The notes under the pieces were generated by a model. The model was not told the origin of the DNA. It made no database searches and saw only the letters and a list, made by a program, of their open reading frames with translations. The translations under genes and the position numbers were made by a program. Below are positions 41,872 through 50,038 of a DNA stretch of 64,000 nt, piece by piece. Within the stretch, counting starts at the first letter, position 1. Each line of letters starts with the position of its first letter. Source of the DNA: CAJBVW01 sp964457335 (GTDB taxonomy: Bacteria; Myxococcota_A; UBA796; SXON01). The stretch is from NCBI GenBank assembly GCA_964457335.1, contig CAYWGD010000021.1:15690-79689 (forward strand), read 5' to 3'.

Positions 41872-43209
41872 CTACGGACACGCCTCCGTGCTCGCCGTGC
41901 AGCCCCGGTCGCACGTGACCGTGTCGGTGAGCGAGGTGGCGTCGCCGTAGCAGTAGTAGTTCTCGGAGGCGCGGAACTGGGCGATGTCGTAGGTCTCGTT
42001 GTCCTGCCCGCCCGTGCCCCAGTCGCAGCCGACCGCGTCCACGGTGCCGCCGAGGTCGCTCGACAGGTAGATGCCGCCGCCGATGCGCCCGCTGTTCTCC
42101 GAGAAGCCCGCGGCGCCGAGCGCGGTCGCGGTGCAGGAGACGTGGCCGTAGTTCTGCATCCACAACCCGCCGCCCGCGCCGGAGGCGTAGTTGTCCTCGA
42201 CGCGCGTGTCCTCGAGCGCGACCCAGCTGTACCCGCGCACGGCGATGCCGCCGCCGTAGTCGGCGTCGTTGCCCGTGACGAGGCAGTCGGTGAGCGTGAG
42301 GTTCGGCGCCGAGGGGAGCGTGCTGTCGAGCGTGTTGCTGACGATCACGCCACCGCCCTGCGTGTCGGAGACGACGCTGCCCGAGCCGCCCGAGATCGTG
42401 AAGCCCTCGAGGGTGAGCGTGCCGTTCGTCACCGCGACGATCGAGCCTTCCGCGCCGCCCGAGGTGCCGTCCGTGGTGAGCGTGGTGCGGCTCGCGCCGG
42501 CGGGGGCCACGACGACGAGGTCGCTCGCGGCGTCGGCGACGCGCAGCTTCACGTTCCAGGTCCCGGCGCAGACGTAGGCCGTGCCGGCGCTCGCGACGAC
42601 GGCGTCCGTGGACGTGTCGCCGAGGATGACCGGGTCCTCGGACGTGCCGGCGGAGAGCGCGGCGGTGACGTCGGTCCAGGCGCCGCCCACGTCGAGGAGC
42701 GCGGCGGTGCCGTCCTCGGAGGTCGCGGCGTCGCAGTCGTCGTCGACGCCGTTGCAGAGCTCGGTGGCGCCGGGGCTCACCGAGGCGTCGGCGTCGTCGC
42801 AGTCGCCGTCCTGGGGCGCGTAGCCCTCGGCGAGCTCGCACAGGATGACGGGGGCGCCGGTGCCGTAGCCGTCCCCGTCGGAGTCGGCGTAGGCCGCGGT
42901 GCCCGCGTCCTCGTCCACGACGCCGTCGCAGTCCTGGTCGAGGCCGTCGCAGAGCTCGGGCGCGCCCGGGTACACCGTGTCGTTCGCGTCGTCGCAGTCC
43001 TCGGACGCGGCGAAGCCGTCGCCGTCGGCGTCCCCGGGGACGCCGGTGTCGGTGTCGGTGTCCGTGTCGGTGTCCGTGTCGGAGTCGGTGTCCGTGTCGG
43101 AGTCGGCGTCCGTGTCGGCGTCGGTGTCGGCGGGCGCGGTGTCGGTGTCCTTGTCGTCGCTACCGCTGCACCCGAGAGGCAGGAGGAGGAAGAGAGGGAG
43201 GAAACGCAT
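41872..43209 (-). CDS. MopE-repeat lipoprotein with beta-helix domain
   Basis: The 445-residue product has a lipoprotein signal (MRFLPLFLLLPLGC), a long Asp-Thr repeat linker (about 20-58), and three MopE-type modules of the form DxDGDG..DCDD..D..V.PGA.E.CDG.D.DCDG. About 250 residues of right-handed beta-helix-like sequence follow (LTLEGFTISGGSG, LTLTDCLVTGNDADYGGGIAV, VALEDTRVEDNYASGAGGGLWM). The modules bind copper or calcium in relatives. It is probably a surface protein facing the outside. ATG at 43209. Confidence 0.85.
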   Translation of the reverse strand: MRFLPLFLLLPLGCSGSDDKDTDTAPADTDADTDADSDTDTDSDTDTDTDTDTDTGVPGDADGDGFAASEDCDDANDTVYPGAPELCDGLDQDCDGVVDEDAGTAAYADSDGDGYGTGAPVILCELAEGYAPQDGDCDDADASVSPGATELCNGVDDDCDAATSEDGTAALLDVGGAWTDVTAALSAGTSEDPVILGDTSTDAVVASAGTAYVCAGTWNVKLRVADAASDLVVVAPAGASRTTLTTDGTSGGAEGSIVAVTNGTLTLEGFTISGGSGSVVSDTQGGGVIVSNTLDSTLPSAPNLTLTDCLVTGNDADYGGGIAVRGYSWVALEDTRVEDNYASGAGGGLWMQNYGHVSCTATALGAAGFSENSGRIGGGIYLSSDLGGTVDAVGCDWGTGGQDNETYDIAQFRASENYYCYGDATSLTDTVTCDRGCTASTEACP

Positions 43210-43261
43210 GGGGACACGTTAGCCCGCGGGGCGCGCCGGCGGCTCGTCACGACCGTCAAGA

Positions 43262-43924
43262 TCAGCGCAGGATGCCGCCGGGATCGAACAACGCGCTCAC
43301 CACCGGGATGCCCGCGACGAGCCAGAACAGGGTGACGATCACCGCGAGCCCGCCGAGCTGGACGGCCCACCAGCCCCACCAGCCGGGGGTCTTCCAGCGC
43401 GGGCGCGGCACCTCGAGGAGCTCGTCGCAGACCCAGCCGTCGGGGCCGCGCGAGACGTGGGCGTACACGTCGACGTCGCCGGCGCGGCCCTCGATCGTGC
43501 CGCGGAGCCGCGGGTCGAAGCGCACGGGGAGCGCCTTGCCGTCGGCGCGGAGCACGGGCCCGGCGTCGTCGCGCCCGAGCATCGCGCGCAGGTGCCCGGC
43601 CCGCGCGTCCTCGTCGGCGAGGCGGCGCGCCGGCATCGTGTCCGGCGCCGCGAGCCGCGGCCCGAGCGAGGGGACCAGCGGGAGGACGAGCCCGAACCCG
43701 CGCCCGCCGACGCCGATCATCCCGACCGACCACACGAGCCCGACCGAGCCCATCCCGACCGCGATCACGCCGATGGCGCCTTGCCCGATGGCCACGAACC
43801 CCCGCGCGACCTGCCCGACGGCGACGACGCCCGTGGCCATCTGCCCGAGCGCGAACACGCCGGTGGCCACCTGCCCCACGGCGATGACGCCCTCCGCCTC
43901 CTGTCCGATCGCGATCCACCGCAT
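43262..43924 (-). CDS. Membrane-associated protein with decapeptide G-Q repeats
   Basis: The 220-residue product begins with about five tandem ten-residue units of the pattern G-Q-x-A-x-G-V-x-A-V (for example GVIAVGQVATGVFALGQMA), followed by a hydrophobic glycine-rich stretch, a soluble middle with the motif RFDPRLRGTIEG, and one C-terminal membrane helix (AVQLGGLAVIVTLFWLVAGIP). I do not recognise a named family; similar repeats occur in uncharacterised myxobacterial proteins. ATG at 43924 or 43954. It is divergent from the zinc-ribbon gene, whose start lies 55 bp away. Confidence 0.75.
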   Translation of the reverse strand: MRWIAIGQEAEGVIAVGQVATGVFALGQMATGVVAVGQVARGFVAIGQGAIGVIAVGMGSVGLVWSVGMIGVGGRGFGLVLPLVPSLGPRLAAPDTMPARRLADEDARAGHLRAMLGRDDAGPVLRADGKALPVRFDPRLRGTIEGRAGDVDVYAHVSRGPDGWVCDELLEVPRPRWKTPGWWGWWAVQLGGLAVIVTLFWLVAGIPVVSALFDPGGILR

Positions 43925-43978
43925 TCGTGCACCCGGTGCCGGACGATGTACCATCCGCGAGAGCACGCGAGGCACCCG

Positions 43979-45004
43979 ATGAACGTCTGCGCCACCTGCG
44001 GCATCGTGGCCCCCCGACCGGGGCTGCCGTGCGAGGGGTGCGGGTCCACGGGGACCGGGCGCGCCCCGGAGCGGCGCGGTGGCGCGTACTTCGTGTGGAT
44101 CCGCTGCCGCTTCCAGTGCCGCGGGTGCGGCCGGCTCGCCCCGCTCGACGAGATCGAGGTCGGCGGCGTGGCGCGCTGCGTGCTCTGCGGGCTCACGCAG
44201 GCCTTCGACCCGTCGGCGTGGCGCGAGGCCCTCGCGTTCGCGCACGGCGTCGGCGACCTCGCGGGCGGAGAGGGCCTCCACCCCGACGCGCGCTGGGCGA
44301 TCGGGCTCGCGAACCCCCACGCCGAGATCGGGATCACGCGGGCGAGCACCCCGCTGGTCGTGTCGGGCACGGGCACGGTGGGCGGGGTGGCGGTCTCGCG
44401 CTCGCTGCACGTGCGCGCCGCGCCGGGCCACCCCCTCTGCGGGACCTGCCGGTCCCCGCTCCAGGTCGACCGGGTGGCCGAAGGCCAGCTGCAGGCGCGC
44501 TGCGCCGAGTGCGGCGCGTCCGCCCGGTACGACGTCTCCGCGGCGGTCGTGGCCGCGTGCCACGGGCTCCGCGGCGTGATGTCCGAGGGGGGCCGCGCGG
44601 GCCTCCAGGAGGCGCGCACGGTCCGCGAGGCCGGCGTGGTCGGCCTCTCGTGCCCGGGCTGCGGCGCGCCGCTCCGCGCGACGGGCGCCGCGCGCACGGT
44701 GGAGTGCGCGTTCTGCCACCTCGTCTCGCGCGTCCCGGGCGAGCTCGCCGCGACGGGCGAGGATCGCGAGCCCGCGGCCCTCTGGCTCCTGCTGTCCGGG
44801 CCCTCGGCGGCCCGCCGCGCCCTGCTCCAGGGCGGCGACGGCGCGGCGGCCTTCCGCGCGGTCCCCGAGCTCCCGACCTCCTTCTGGCGCTCGTTCCTAC
44901 CCTCCGCGGTCGTGGCGGGCGGCATGACCGGCGTCGTCGGCCTCCTCCTGTTCGTCCTCCTCCGGTCGGGGATCGTGCCGCTCGAGGCGATCCTGTCGCC
45001 ATGA
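43979..45004 (+). CDS. Multi zinc-ribbon protein with C-terminal membrane anchor
   Basis: A 341-residue protein with at least four Cys4 ribbons: VCATCG..PCEGCG at the start, QCRGCG..RCVLCG, LCGTCR..RCAECG and SCPGCG..ECAFCH. One membrane helix closes the chain (VVAGGMTGVVGLLLFVLL). No catalytic motif is visible. It may be a membrane-tethered scaffold. Its stop overlaps the start of the pentaheme cytochrome gene (ATGA), so the two are coupled, and it could take part in cytochrome maturation or complex assembly; that is inference from context. Confidence 0.8.
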   Translation: MNVCATCGIVAPRPGLPCEGCGSTGTGRAPERRGGAYFVWIRCRFQCRGCGRLAPLDEIEVGGVARCVLCGLTQAFDPSAWREALAFAHGVGDLAGGEGLHPDARWAIGLANPHAEIGITRASTPLVVSGTGTVGGVAVSRSLHVRAAPGHPLCGTCRSPLQVDRVAEGQLQARCAECGASARYDVSAAVVAACHGLRGVMSEGGRAGLQEARTVREAGVVGLSCPGCGAPLRATGAARTVECAFCHLVSRVPGELAATGEDREPAALWLLLSGPSAARRALLQGGDGAAAFRAVPELPTSFWRSFLPSAVVAGGMTGVVGLLLFVLLRSGIVPLEAILSP

Positions 45005-46464
45005 TCGCGCTCCTCCTCCTGGCGTGCGCGCGGCAGCCGGCCGCGTCCGAGCCGCTCGGGGCCGGAGTCGCCACGGGGCAGGAGAGCGCGGCGGCGGATG
45101 CGACGGGAACGGGCACGGAGGGCGCGGGCGCGCCCACGATTCCGGCGCGGTGGACGCGCGTGGGAGGGCAGGGCGAGTACCCGTTCCTCACGCCGATCGA
45201 CGCGCCGCGGACGATCGCGCTCGTCGCGGGCGGGGCGGTCCCGAGCACCGCGGCCGCCTGCGGGAGCTGCCACACCGAGCACTACAAGGAGTGGCGCGGC
45301 TCCACACACGCCGCCGCGATCCACGACCTGCAGTTCGTCGCGGAGCTCGCGAAGCCGGACCAGCCGCGCTGGCTCTGCCTGAACTGCCACGCGCCGACCT
45401 CGCCGCAGCGGCCCGAGCTCATCACGATGGCGACGCCGCTCCTGCCGGACCTCTCCGTGGACGCGCCGCCGAACCCGGACTTCGAGCCCGCCCGCGTGGG
45501 GGAGGGCGTGACGTGCGCCACCTGCCACGTCCGCCGCGACGAGGACGGCGCCGGCATCGTGATCGGGCCGCGGGGGAGCGGACGCGCGCCGCACCGGGTC
45601 CGGGCCGACAAGGCCGCGCTCACCGACGTGTGTGTCCGCTGCCACAGCCCGGGGCCCGTGACGCTCACGCCGACGTTCACCTGCTGGTTCGAGACGAGCG
45701 AGGAGCTCGCCACCGGCCCGGTGGCGGGGTCCGCGTGCACGGACTGCCACATGCCCGAGGCCGAGCGCGCCGCGGCGATGGGGGGCCCGAAGATCACGGT
45801 GCGGCGGCACCTCTGGGAGGGGGGCGGCGTGCCGAAGTCCTACGCGCGTTACGACGGCCTGCTCGACCGCGGCTGGCGCGCGGGCCTCGACGTGGCCGTG
45901 GCGACCGACCCCGTGCGCGTCACGCTGACCAACACGCGCGCGGGGCACGCGCTCCCCACGGCCGACCCCGAGCGGCACCTCCGGGTCGAGGCGCGGCTCG
46001 AGGCCGCGGACGGCACGGTGCGGGCGCGGGACGTGCTCCGCGTCGGGCAGGTCTGGGACTGGGGCGACGCCGCCAGCGGCCGGCCCGCGCGGCGGCTGAC
46101 GGACAACCGCCTCGCGCCCGCCGAGGCCCGGGTGTGGGCCCCGGTCCTCGTGGCGGACAACGTCGCCCCGGCGCCCGTCCGGCTCGTGGTCGAGGTCTTC
46201 CACGTGCGCCTCACGCCCGCGAACGCCGGGTCCATGGCCGCGACCCGGCTGGACGCGGAGCTCAGGGAGCTCTGGGCGGCGGCCCCGACGCTCTTGCCGA
46301 CGCTCGACAAGCACTACCCGCTCGCGACGCTCGTGCACCGCGAGACCGTGCCGCTCGACGGCGGCAAGCGCGTCGTCGCCACGCCCGAGGAGCTGGTCGC
46401 GGCGTCCCGCGCGCTCGCGGAGGTCCCGTTGGCGGAGAAAGGGGCGATCCTCGCCGTCCCGTAG
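45001..46464 (+). CDS. Pentaheme c-type cytochrome lipoprotein
   Basis: The 487-residue protein begins MIALLLLAC (lipobox) and has five CxxCH heme sites at 87, 126, 172, 211 and 246 (CGSCH, CLNCH, CATCH, CVRCH, CTDCH). A histidine-rich STHAAA after the first may be a distal ligand. The arrangement resembles the cytochrome c554 group. A C-terminal beta-sandwich (NTRAGHALPTADPERHLRVEARL) follows. It should carry electrons at the periplasmic or outer-membrane surface. It is a clear paralogue of the protein at 57267-58439. Confidence 0.92.
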   Translation: MIALLLLACARQPAASEPLGAGVATGQESAAADATGTGTEGAGAPTIPARWTRVGGQGEYPFLTPIDAPRTIALVAGGAVPSTAAACGSCHTEHYKEWRGSTHAAAIHDLQFVAELAKPDQPRWLCLNCHAPTSPQRPELITMATPLLPDLSVDAPPNPDFEPARVGEGVTCATCHVRRDEDGAGIVIGPRGSGRAPHRVRADKAALTDVCVRCHSPGPVTLTPTFTCWFETSEELATGPVAGSACTDCHMPEAERAAAMGGPKITVRRHLWEGGGVPKSYARYDGLLDRGWRAGLDVAVATDPVRVTLTNTRAGHALPTADPERHLRVEARLEAADGTVRARDVLRVGQVWDWGDAASGRPARRLTDNRLAPAEARVWAPVLVADNVAPAPVRLVVEVFHVRLTPANAGSMAATRLDAELRELWAAAPTLLPTLDKHYPLATLVHRETVPLDGGKRVVATPEELVAASRALAEVPLAEKGAILAVP

Positions 46465-46470
46465 GAGCGG

Positions 46471-46506
46471 GGGGCGTTGCGGGGGGGGCACCCCCCGCCC
46501 CAAGAA
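46471..46506 (-). repeat. GC hairpin element, copy E
   Basis: On the minus strand it begins at the first base after the monooxygenase stop codon: TTCTT, GGGGC, G6, TG, C8, GCAAC, GCCCC. It lies between two convergent genes, 6 bases behind the cytochrome stop on the other strand. Confidence 0.8.
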
Positions 46507-47778
46507 CTAGCCCTTCGACCACCCCAACCGGCCCGCGCGCCAGCGGAGGAACGGGACGAGCCGGCGGCCCAGCGCCATGCGGCGGATGGCCGCGTGGGGG
46601 TCGACGAGGTGGGTCGTGGGCGGGCGCTCCCCGACGCGGTGCAACAGCTCGCCGAGCGGCACCGTGAGCGCGTCCTGGAGGCGCACCCAGTCCGCGAGCA
46701 GGAGCGCGAGCGGGCGGAGCAGGGGGCCGATGCCGTAGCGGGCCTGGTACGCGCCCATGACCCAGAGGTGGCGGTGCTCCGGGCGCACCATCCCCGCGTA
46801 GAGCTGCGGCACCTTGCCGACCACCGGGACCGTCCCCTCCGCGAGGAAGGGGAAGGCCACGTCGAAACCCGTGCCGAGCGCGACGAGGTCGTACTCGCCG
46901 CGCGTGCCGTCGGCGAAGGTGACCGCGCGGCCGTCGACCGACGCCACGTCCGGGCGGGGCCGCACCCGGCCGTGCTTGAGGTAGTGGAGCACCTCGGTCG
47001 AGATGGACGGGTGCGTCTCGAAGAGGGCGTGGTCGGGCTCGGGGAGCCCGTAGTCGCCGTAGCGGCCGACCACCACGCGGACGAGCGCGCGCAACATCAC
47101 GCGCTGCACGGGCACGGGCATCCAGGGGAGCATGAGCTCCGCCGTGGGCTGGCCGAGCATCGTCTTGGGGAGGAACCAGTAGCCGCGGCGCAGGCTCCAG
47201 TCCGCGGACGCGGCCACGCGCGCGGCCTCCGACGCGAGGTCGCAGCCGGAGTTGCCGCCGCCGATCACGAGCACGCGCTTGTCGCGGAGCTGCTCGGGCC
47301 GCTTGTAGTCCTTCGAGTGGAGCACCTCCCCGCCGAAGGCCGCGGCCCAGGGCGGGTAGACCTTCGCCCAGTGGTGGCCGTTGCACACCACCACGCCCTT
47401 GTAGCGCTCGACCGTTCCGTCTCGCATTCGGACGTCCCACCGCTCGCCCGCGGGGCTGACGGCGGTTACCTCCGTACGGAAGCGGATGTGCTCCGGGAGG
47501 CGGAACTGGTCGGCGTAGGCGCGCAGGTAGTCGTGCATCTGCCGCGCCGACGGGAAGTCGGGGTACGACGCCGGCATCGGGTAGTCGTCGAACTCGGTCG
47601 TGCGCCGCGAGCTGATGATGTGCGCGGTCTCGTACACGCCGTGGGCCCAGTTGCCGCCCACGGCGTCGGTCGCCTCGACCTGGCGGTAGGGGATGCCCGC
47701 CTCGCCCAGCGCCTTGGCCATCGCGAGGCCCGTCGGTCCCGCGCCGAGCACGAGGAGTTCGTCCCCACGGTCGACCAT
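46507..47778 (-). CDS. Flavin-containing monooxygenase
   Basis: A 423-residue class B flavoprotein with an FAD loop LVLGAGPTGLAMAKALG, a NADPH loop VLVIGGGNSGCDLASEAA, and FGGEVLHSKDYKRP, which matches the F-x-G-x-x-x-H-x-x-x-Y/W fingerprint shared by FMOs and Baeyer-Villiger enzymes. ALGTGFDVAFPFL is the conserved C-terminal ATG-like segment. It should use NADPH and O2 to oxygenate a soft nucleophile or ketone; the substrate is unknown. ATG at 47778. It is divergent from a short-chain dehydrogenase. Confidence 0.9.
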   Translation of the reverse strand: MVDRGDELLVLGAGPTGLAMAKALGEAGIPYRQVEATDAVGGNWAHGVYETAHIISSRRTTEFDDYPMPASYPDFPSARQMHDYLRAYADQFRLPEHIRFRTEVTAVSPAGERWDVRMRDGTVERYKGVVVCNGHHWAKVYPPWAAAFGGEVLHSKDYKRPEQLRDKRVLVIGGGNSGCDLASEAARVAASADWSLRRGYWFLPKTMLGQPTAELMLPWMPVPVQRVMLRALVRVVVGRYGDYGLPEPDHALFETHPSISTEVLHYLKHGRVRPRPDVASVDGRAVTFADGTRGEYDLVALGTGFDVAFPFLAEGTVPVVGKVPQLYAGMVRPEHRHLWVMGAYQARYGIGPLLRPLALLLADWVRLQDALTVPLGELLHRVGERPPTTHLVDPHAAIRRMALGRRLVPFLRWRAGRLGWSKG

Positions 47779-47791
47779 CCTGGTGAATTAG

Positions 47792-47812
47792 TGCGACCCT
47801 CAGGAGGTCGCA
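47792..47812. promoter_or_regulatory. Inverted repeat between divergent monooxygenase and dehydrogenase genes
   Basis: TGCGACC (47792-47798) and GGTCGCA (47806-47812) form a perfect 7-bp inverted repeat with a 7-base spacer in the 75-bp region between two divergent starts. It may be a shared operator. No regulator gene is adjacent, and it may instead be an RNA hairpin. Confidence 0.35.
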
Positions 47813-47853
47813 AGCGCGCGGCGAGCCGACGCGCGGGCGGCCGAGGAGGGCGG

Positions 47854-48687
47854 ATGGAGCTTCGCGGGCAGGTGGCGGTGGTGACGGGCGCGGCGAGCGG
47901 GATCGGCGCCGCGACGGCGCGGGCGTTGGCGGCGCGGGGAGCGCGCCTCGTGCTGGCGGACGTGGCCGAAGACGGCCTCGCCCGCGTCGCCGAGGAGGTC
48001 GGGGCCGTCGGGGCCCACCGGATCGACGTGTCGGACGCCGCGGCCGTCGCGGGCCTCGCCGAGGAGGTGCGCGCGCGGCACGGCGGCGCCGCGGTGCTGG
48101 TGAACAACGCGGGCGTCACCGTCGTCGGGCGCTTCGAGGAGCACGACGACGCCGACTGGGCCCGCGTCATGGGCGTGAACTTCGCGGGTGTGCTCCACGG
48201 CTGCCGGAGCTTCCTGCCGCAGCTGCGAGCGCAGCCGCGCGGGTGGATCGTGAACGTGTCGAGCCTGTTCGGGCTCGTCGGCGTGCCGTGGCAGACGGCG
48301 TACTGCGCCTCGAAGTACGCGGTCCGCGGGCTCTCCGAGGCGCTCTGGGAGGAGCTGCGCGGGAGCACCGTCGGCCTCACCGTCGTGCACCCCGGCGGCG
48401 TGCGGACGCGCATCGGGGTGGACGCGCGCGTCGCGGCCGGGGCGCCGAGCGACGAGGGGATGGACGGGGTGCGGTCCTTCTTCGAGCGCTGGGCGGTGCC
48501 GCCGGAGCGCGTCGCGGACGCGATCGTCGCGGCGATCGAGGCCGAGCGCCACCGGGTGCTCGTGTGTCCGGAGACGAGGCTCTTCGACGTGCTCCGCCGG
48601 GTCGCGCCGGGCGTCGGCAACCGGTTGGCCGTGGCGGCGCTCGAGCGCGCCCTCGGCTTCCACGGGGTCCGGCGTCCGTCCGGTTGA
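47854..48687 (+). CDS. Short-chain dehydrogenase/reductase
   Basis: A 277-residue classical SDR: TGAASGIG cofactor loop (about 12-19), LADVAE with Asp (favouring NAD(H)), NNAG, catalytic Ser in NVSSLFG and YCASK (Tyr-x-x-x-Lys). The tail after 190 carries helical residues ending in ALERALGFHGVRRPSG. ATG at 47854 follows GAGGAGGG. The substrate is unknown. Its divergent neighbour is a flavin monooxygenase, so the pair may act on the same compound. Confidence 0.9.
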   Translation: MELRGQVAVVTGAASGIGAATARALAARGARLVLADVAEDGLARVAEEVGAVGAHRIDVSDAAAVAGLAEEVRARHGGAAVLVNNAGVTVVGRFEEHDDADWARVMGVNFAGVLHGCRSFLPQLRAQPRGWIVNVSSLFGLVGVPWQTAYCASKYAVRGLSEALWEELRGSTVGLTVVHPGGVRTRIGVDARVAAGAPSDEGMDGVRSFFERWAVPPERVADAIVAAIEAERHRVLVCPETRLFDVLRRVAPGVGNRLAVAALERALGFHGVRRPSG

Positions 48688-48747
48688 CGCGCGAACGAGG
48701 GTGCCAATCAAGAAAGTTCGAGGTAAAAGCATCGGAAGGAGGTACTC

Positions 48748-49038
48748 GTGCCCAGGTTCACCGCGGTCCTCGAGCGCGTCGCCGGCCCCGGAGGGTGGAC
48801 GTTCGCGCCCGTCCCTCCGGAGCTCGCTCCCCCGGTCACGGGCCCGTTCGGCATGACGCCGGTGCGCGCGACCCTCGACGGTCGGAGCTGGCGCACCACG
48901 GTGTGGCGCGAGTCGTCGGGACGGGTCCTGCTCCCGGCGCCCCGACGCGTCCGGCACGGGAAGGAGGCCGGCGACACCGTCGAGATCGAGCTCGAGGGCG
49001 ACTGGGCGCGCGCGGCGGGGGCGGAAGAGGCGGTCTGA
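48748..49038 (+). CDS. DUF1905-domain protein
   Basis: A 96-residue protein (FTAVLERVAGPGGWTFAPVPPEL.., GMTPVRATLDGRSWRTTVWRESSGRVLLPAPRRVRHGKEAGDTVEIELE) that matches the small DUF1905 beta-barrel, a domain found alone or with YdeI-type proteins. Function is unknown. GTG start at 48748 follows a near-perfect AAGGAGG ribosome-binding site. It sits between two short-chain dehydrogenases on the same strand. Confidence 0.85.
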   Translation: MPRFTAVLERVAGPGGWTFAPVPPELAPPVTGPFGMTPVRATLDGRSWRTTVWRESSGRVLLPAPRRVRHGKEAGDTVEIELEGDWARAAGAEEAV

Positions 49039-49072
49039 TCCGTTAAGCCCCTCGCTCCGCCCGGAAACGACC

Positions 49073-49990
49073 TTGGCCTGGACCGTCGACGACCTGCCCG
49101 ATCTCTCCGACCGCACCATCGTGATCACCGGCGCCAACAGCGGCATCGGCTGGGAGGCCGCCCGCCTCCTCGCCCGCCGGGGCGCCCGCGTCGTGCTCGC
49201 CTGCCGCAACGCCGCGAAGGCCGAGGCGGCCGTCGCGCGCATCCAGGACGGCCTCCCGACCGCCCGCCTCGAGCTCGCCTCGCTCGATCTCGGGAGCCTG
49301 CGCTCGGTGCGGGCGTGCGCCGCCGACCTCGCGGCGCGCTTCCCGGCCATCGACGTGTTGATCAACAACGCGGGCATCATGGCGATCCCGCGCGCGGTCA
49401 CGGAGGACGGCTTCGAGGTGCAGATCGGCACCAACCACCTCGGCCACTTCGCGCTCACCGGGCTCCTGTTCGAGCGGCTCCGGGCGGGCCGGGCGCCGCG
49501 CCTCGTCAACGTGACCAGCGGCGTGCACTGGGGCGGCCGCATCGACTTCGACGACCTCATGGGCGAGCGGAGCTACATGCGGTGGGCCGCCTACACCCAG
49601 AGCAAGCTCGCGAACCTGCTCTTCACGTTCGAGGCGGGGCGGCGCTTCGAGGCCGCCGGGATCGGCGTCGCCTCCGTCGCCTGCCACCCGGGCTACGCGA
49701 GCACGAACCTCCAGGTGATGACCGCCGAGAAGTCCGGGGTGGCCGGCGCGAGCTGGGTCGCGAAGGTCGGCAACGGCCTGTTCGCGCAGAGCGCGGAGAT
49801 GGGCGCGCTCCCGACGGTGCACGCGGCGGCGGCGCCCGACGTGACGAGCGGCGAGGTGTACGGGCCGGCCTTCTTCGGGTGGGGCTACCCGAAGAAGGAC
49901 ACGGTGAGCCGCGCGGCGCGGGACGCGGCGTCGGCGGCGCGGCTCTGGCAGGTGTCGGAGGAGCTGACCGGCGTGCGCTGGTTGTCCTGA
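49073..49990 (+). CDS. Short-chain dehydrogenase, retinol-dehydrogenase-like subfamily
   Basis: A 305-residue SDR with cofactor loop TGANSGIG, LACRNAAKAE (basic residue favouring NADP(H)), NNAGIM, NHLGHFALTGLL, the catalytic Ser in NVTSGVH and YTQSK. The segment DLMGERSYMRWAAYTQSKLANLLF is characteristic of the WWOX/retinol-dehydrogenase branch, whose relatives reduce lipid aldehydes or ketones. TTG start at 49073. Confidence 0.9.
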   Translation: MAWTVDDLPDLSDRTIVITGANSGIGWEAARLLARRGARVVLACRNAAKAEAAVARIQDGLPTARLELASLDLGSLRSVRACAADLAARFPAIDVLINNAGIMAIPRAVTEDGFEVQIGTNHLGHFALTGLLFERLRAGRAPRLVNVTSGVHWGGRIDFDDLMGERSYMRWAAYTQSKLANLLFTFEAGRRFEAAGIGVASVACHPGYASTNLQVMTAEKSGVAGASWVAKVGNGLFAQSAEMGALPTVHAAAAPDVTSGEVYGPAFFGWGYPKKDTVSRAARDAASAARLWQVSEELTGVRWLS

Positions 49991-50038
49991 CGCTTACCGG
50001 GCGCGCGGGCGCGGCTCGGGTCGGGCTACGATCCGCGC

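Noticed and set aside
43979..45004. Zinc-ribbon protein as a transposase or mobile element remnant
   Set aside because: It has several Cys4 ribbons but no catalytic acidic triad, and it is coupled to the cytochrome gene without flanking inverted repeats.
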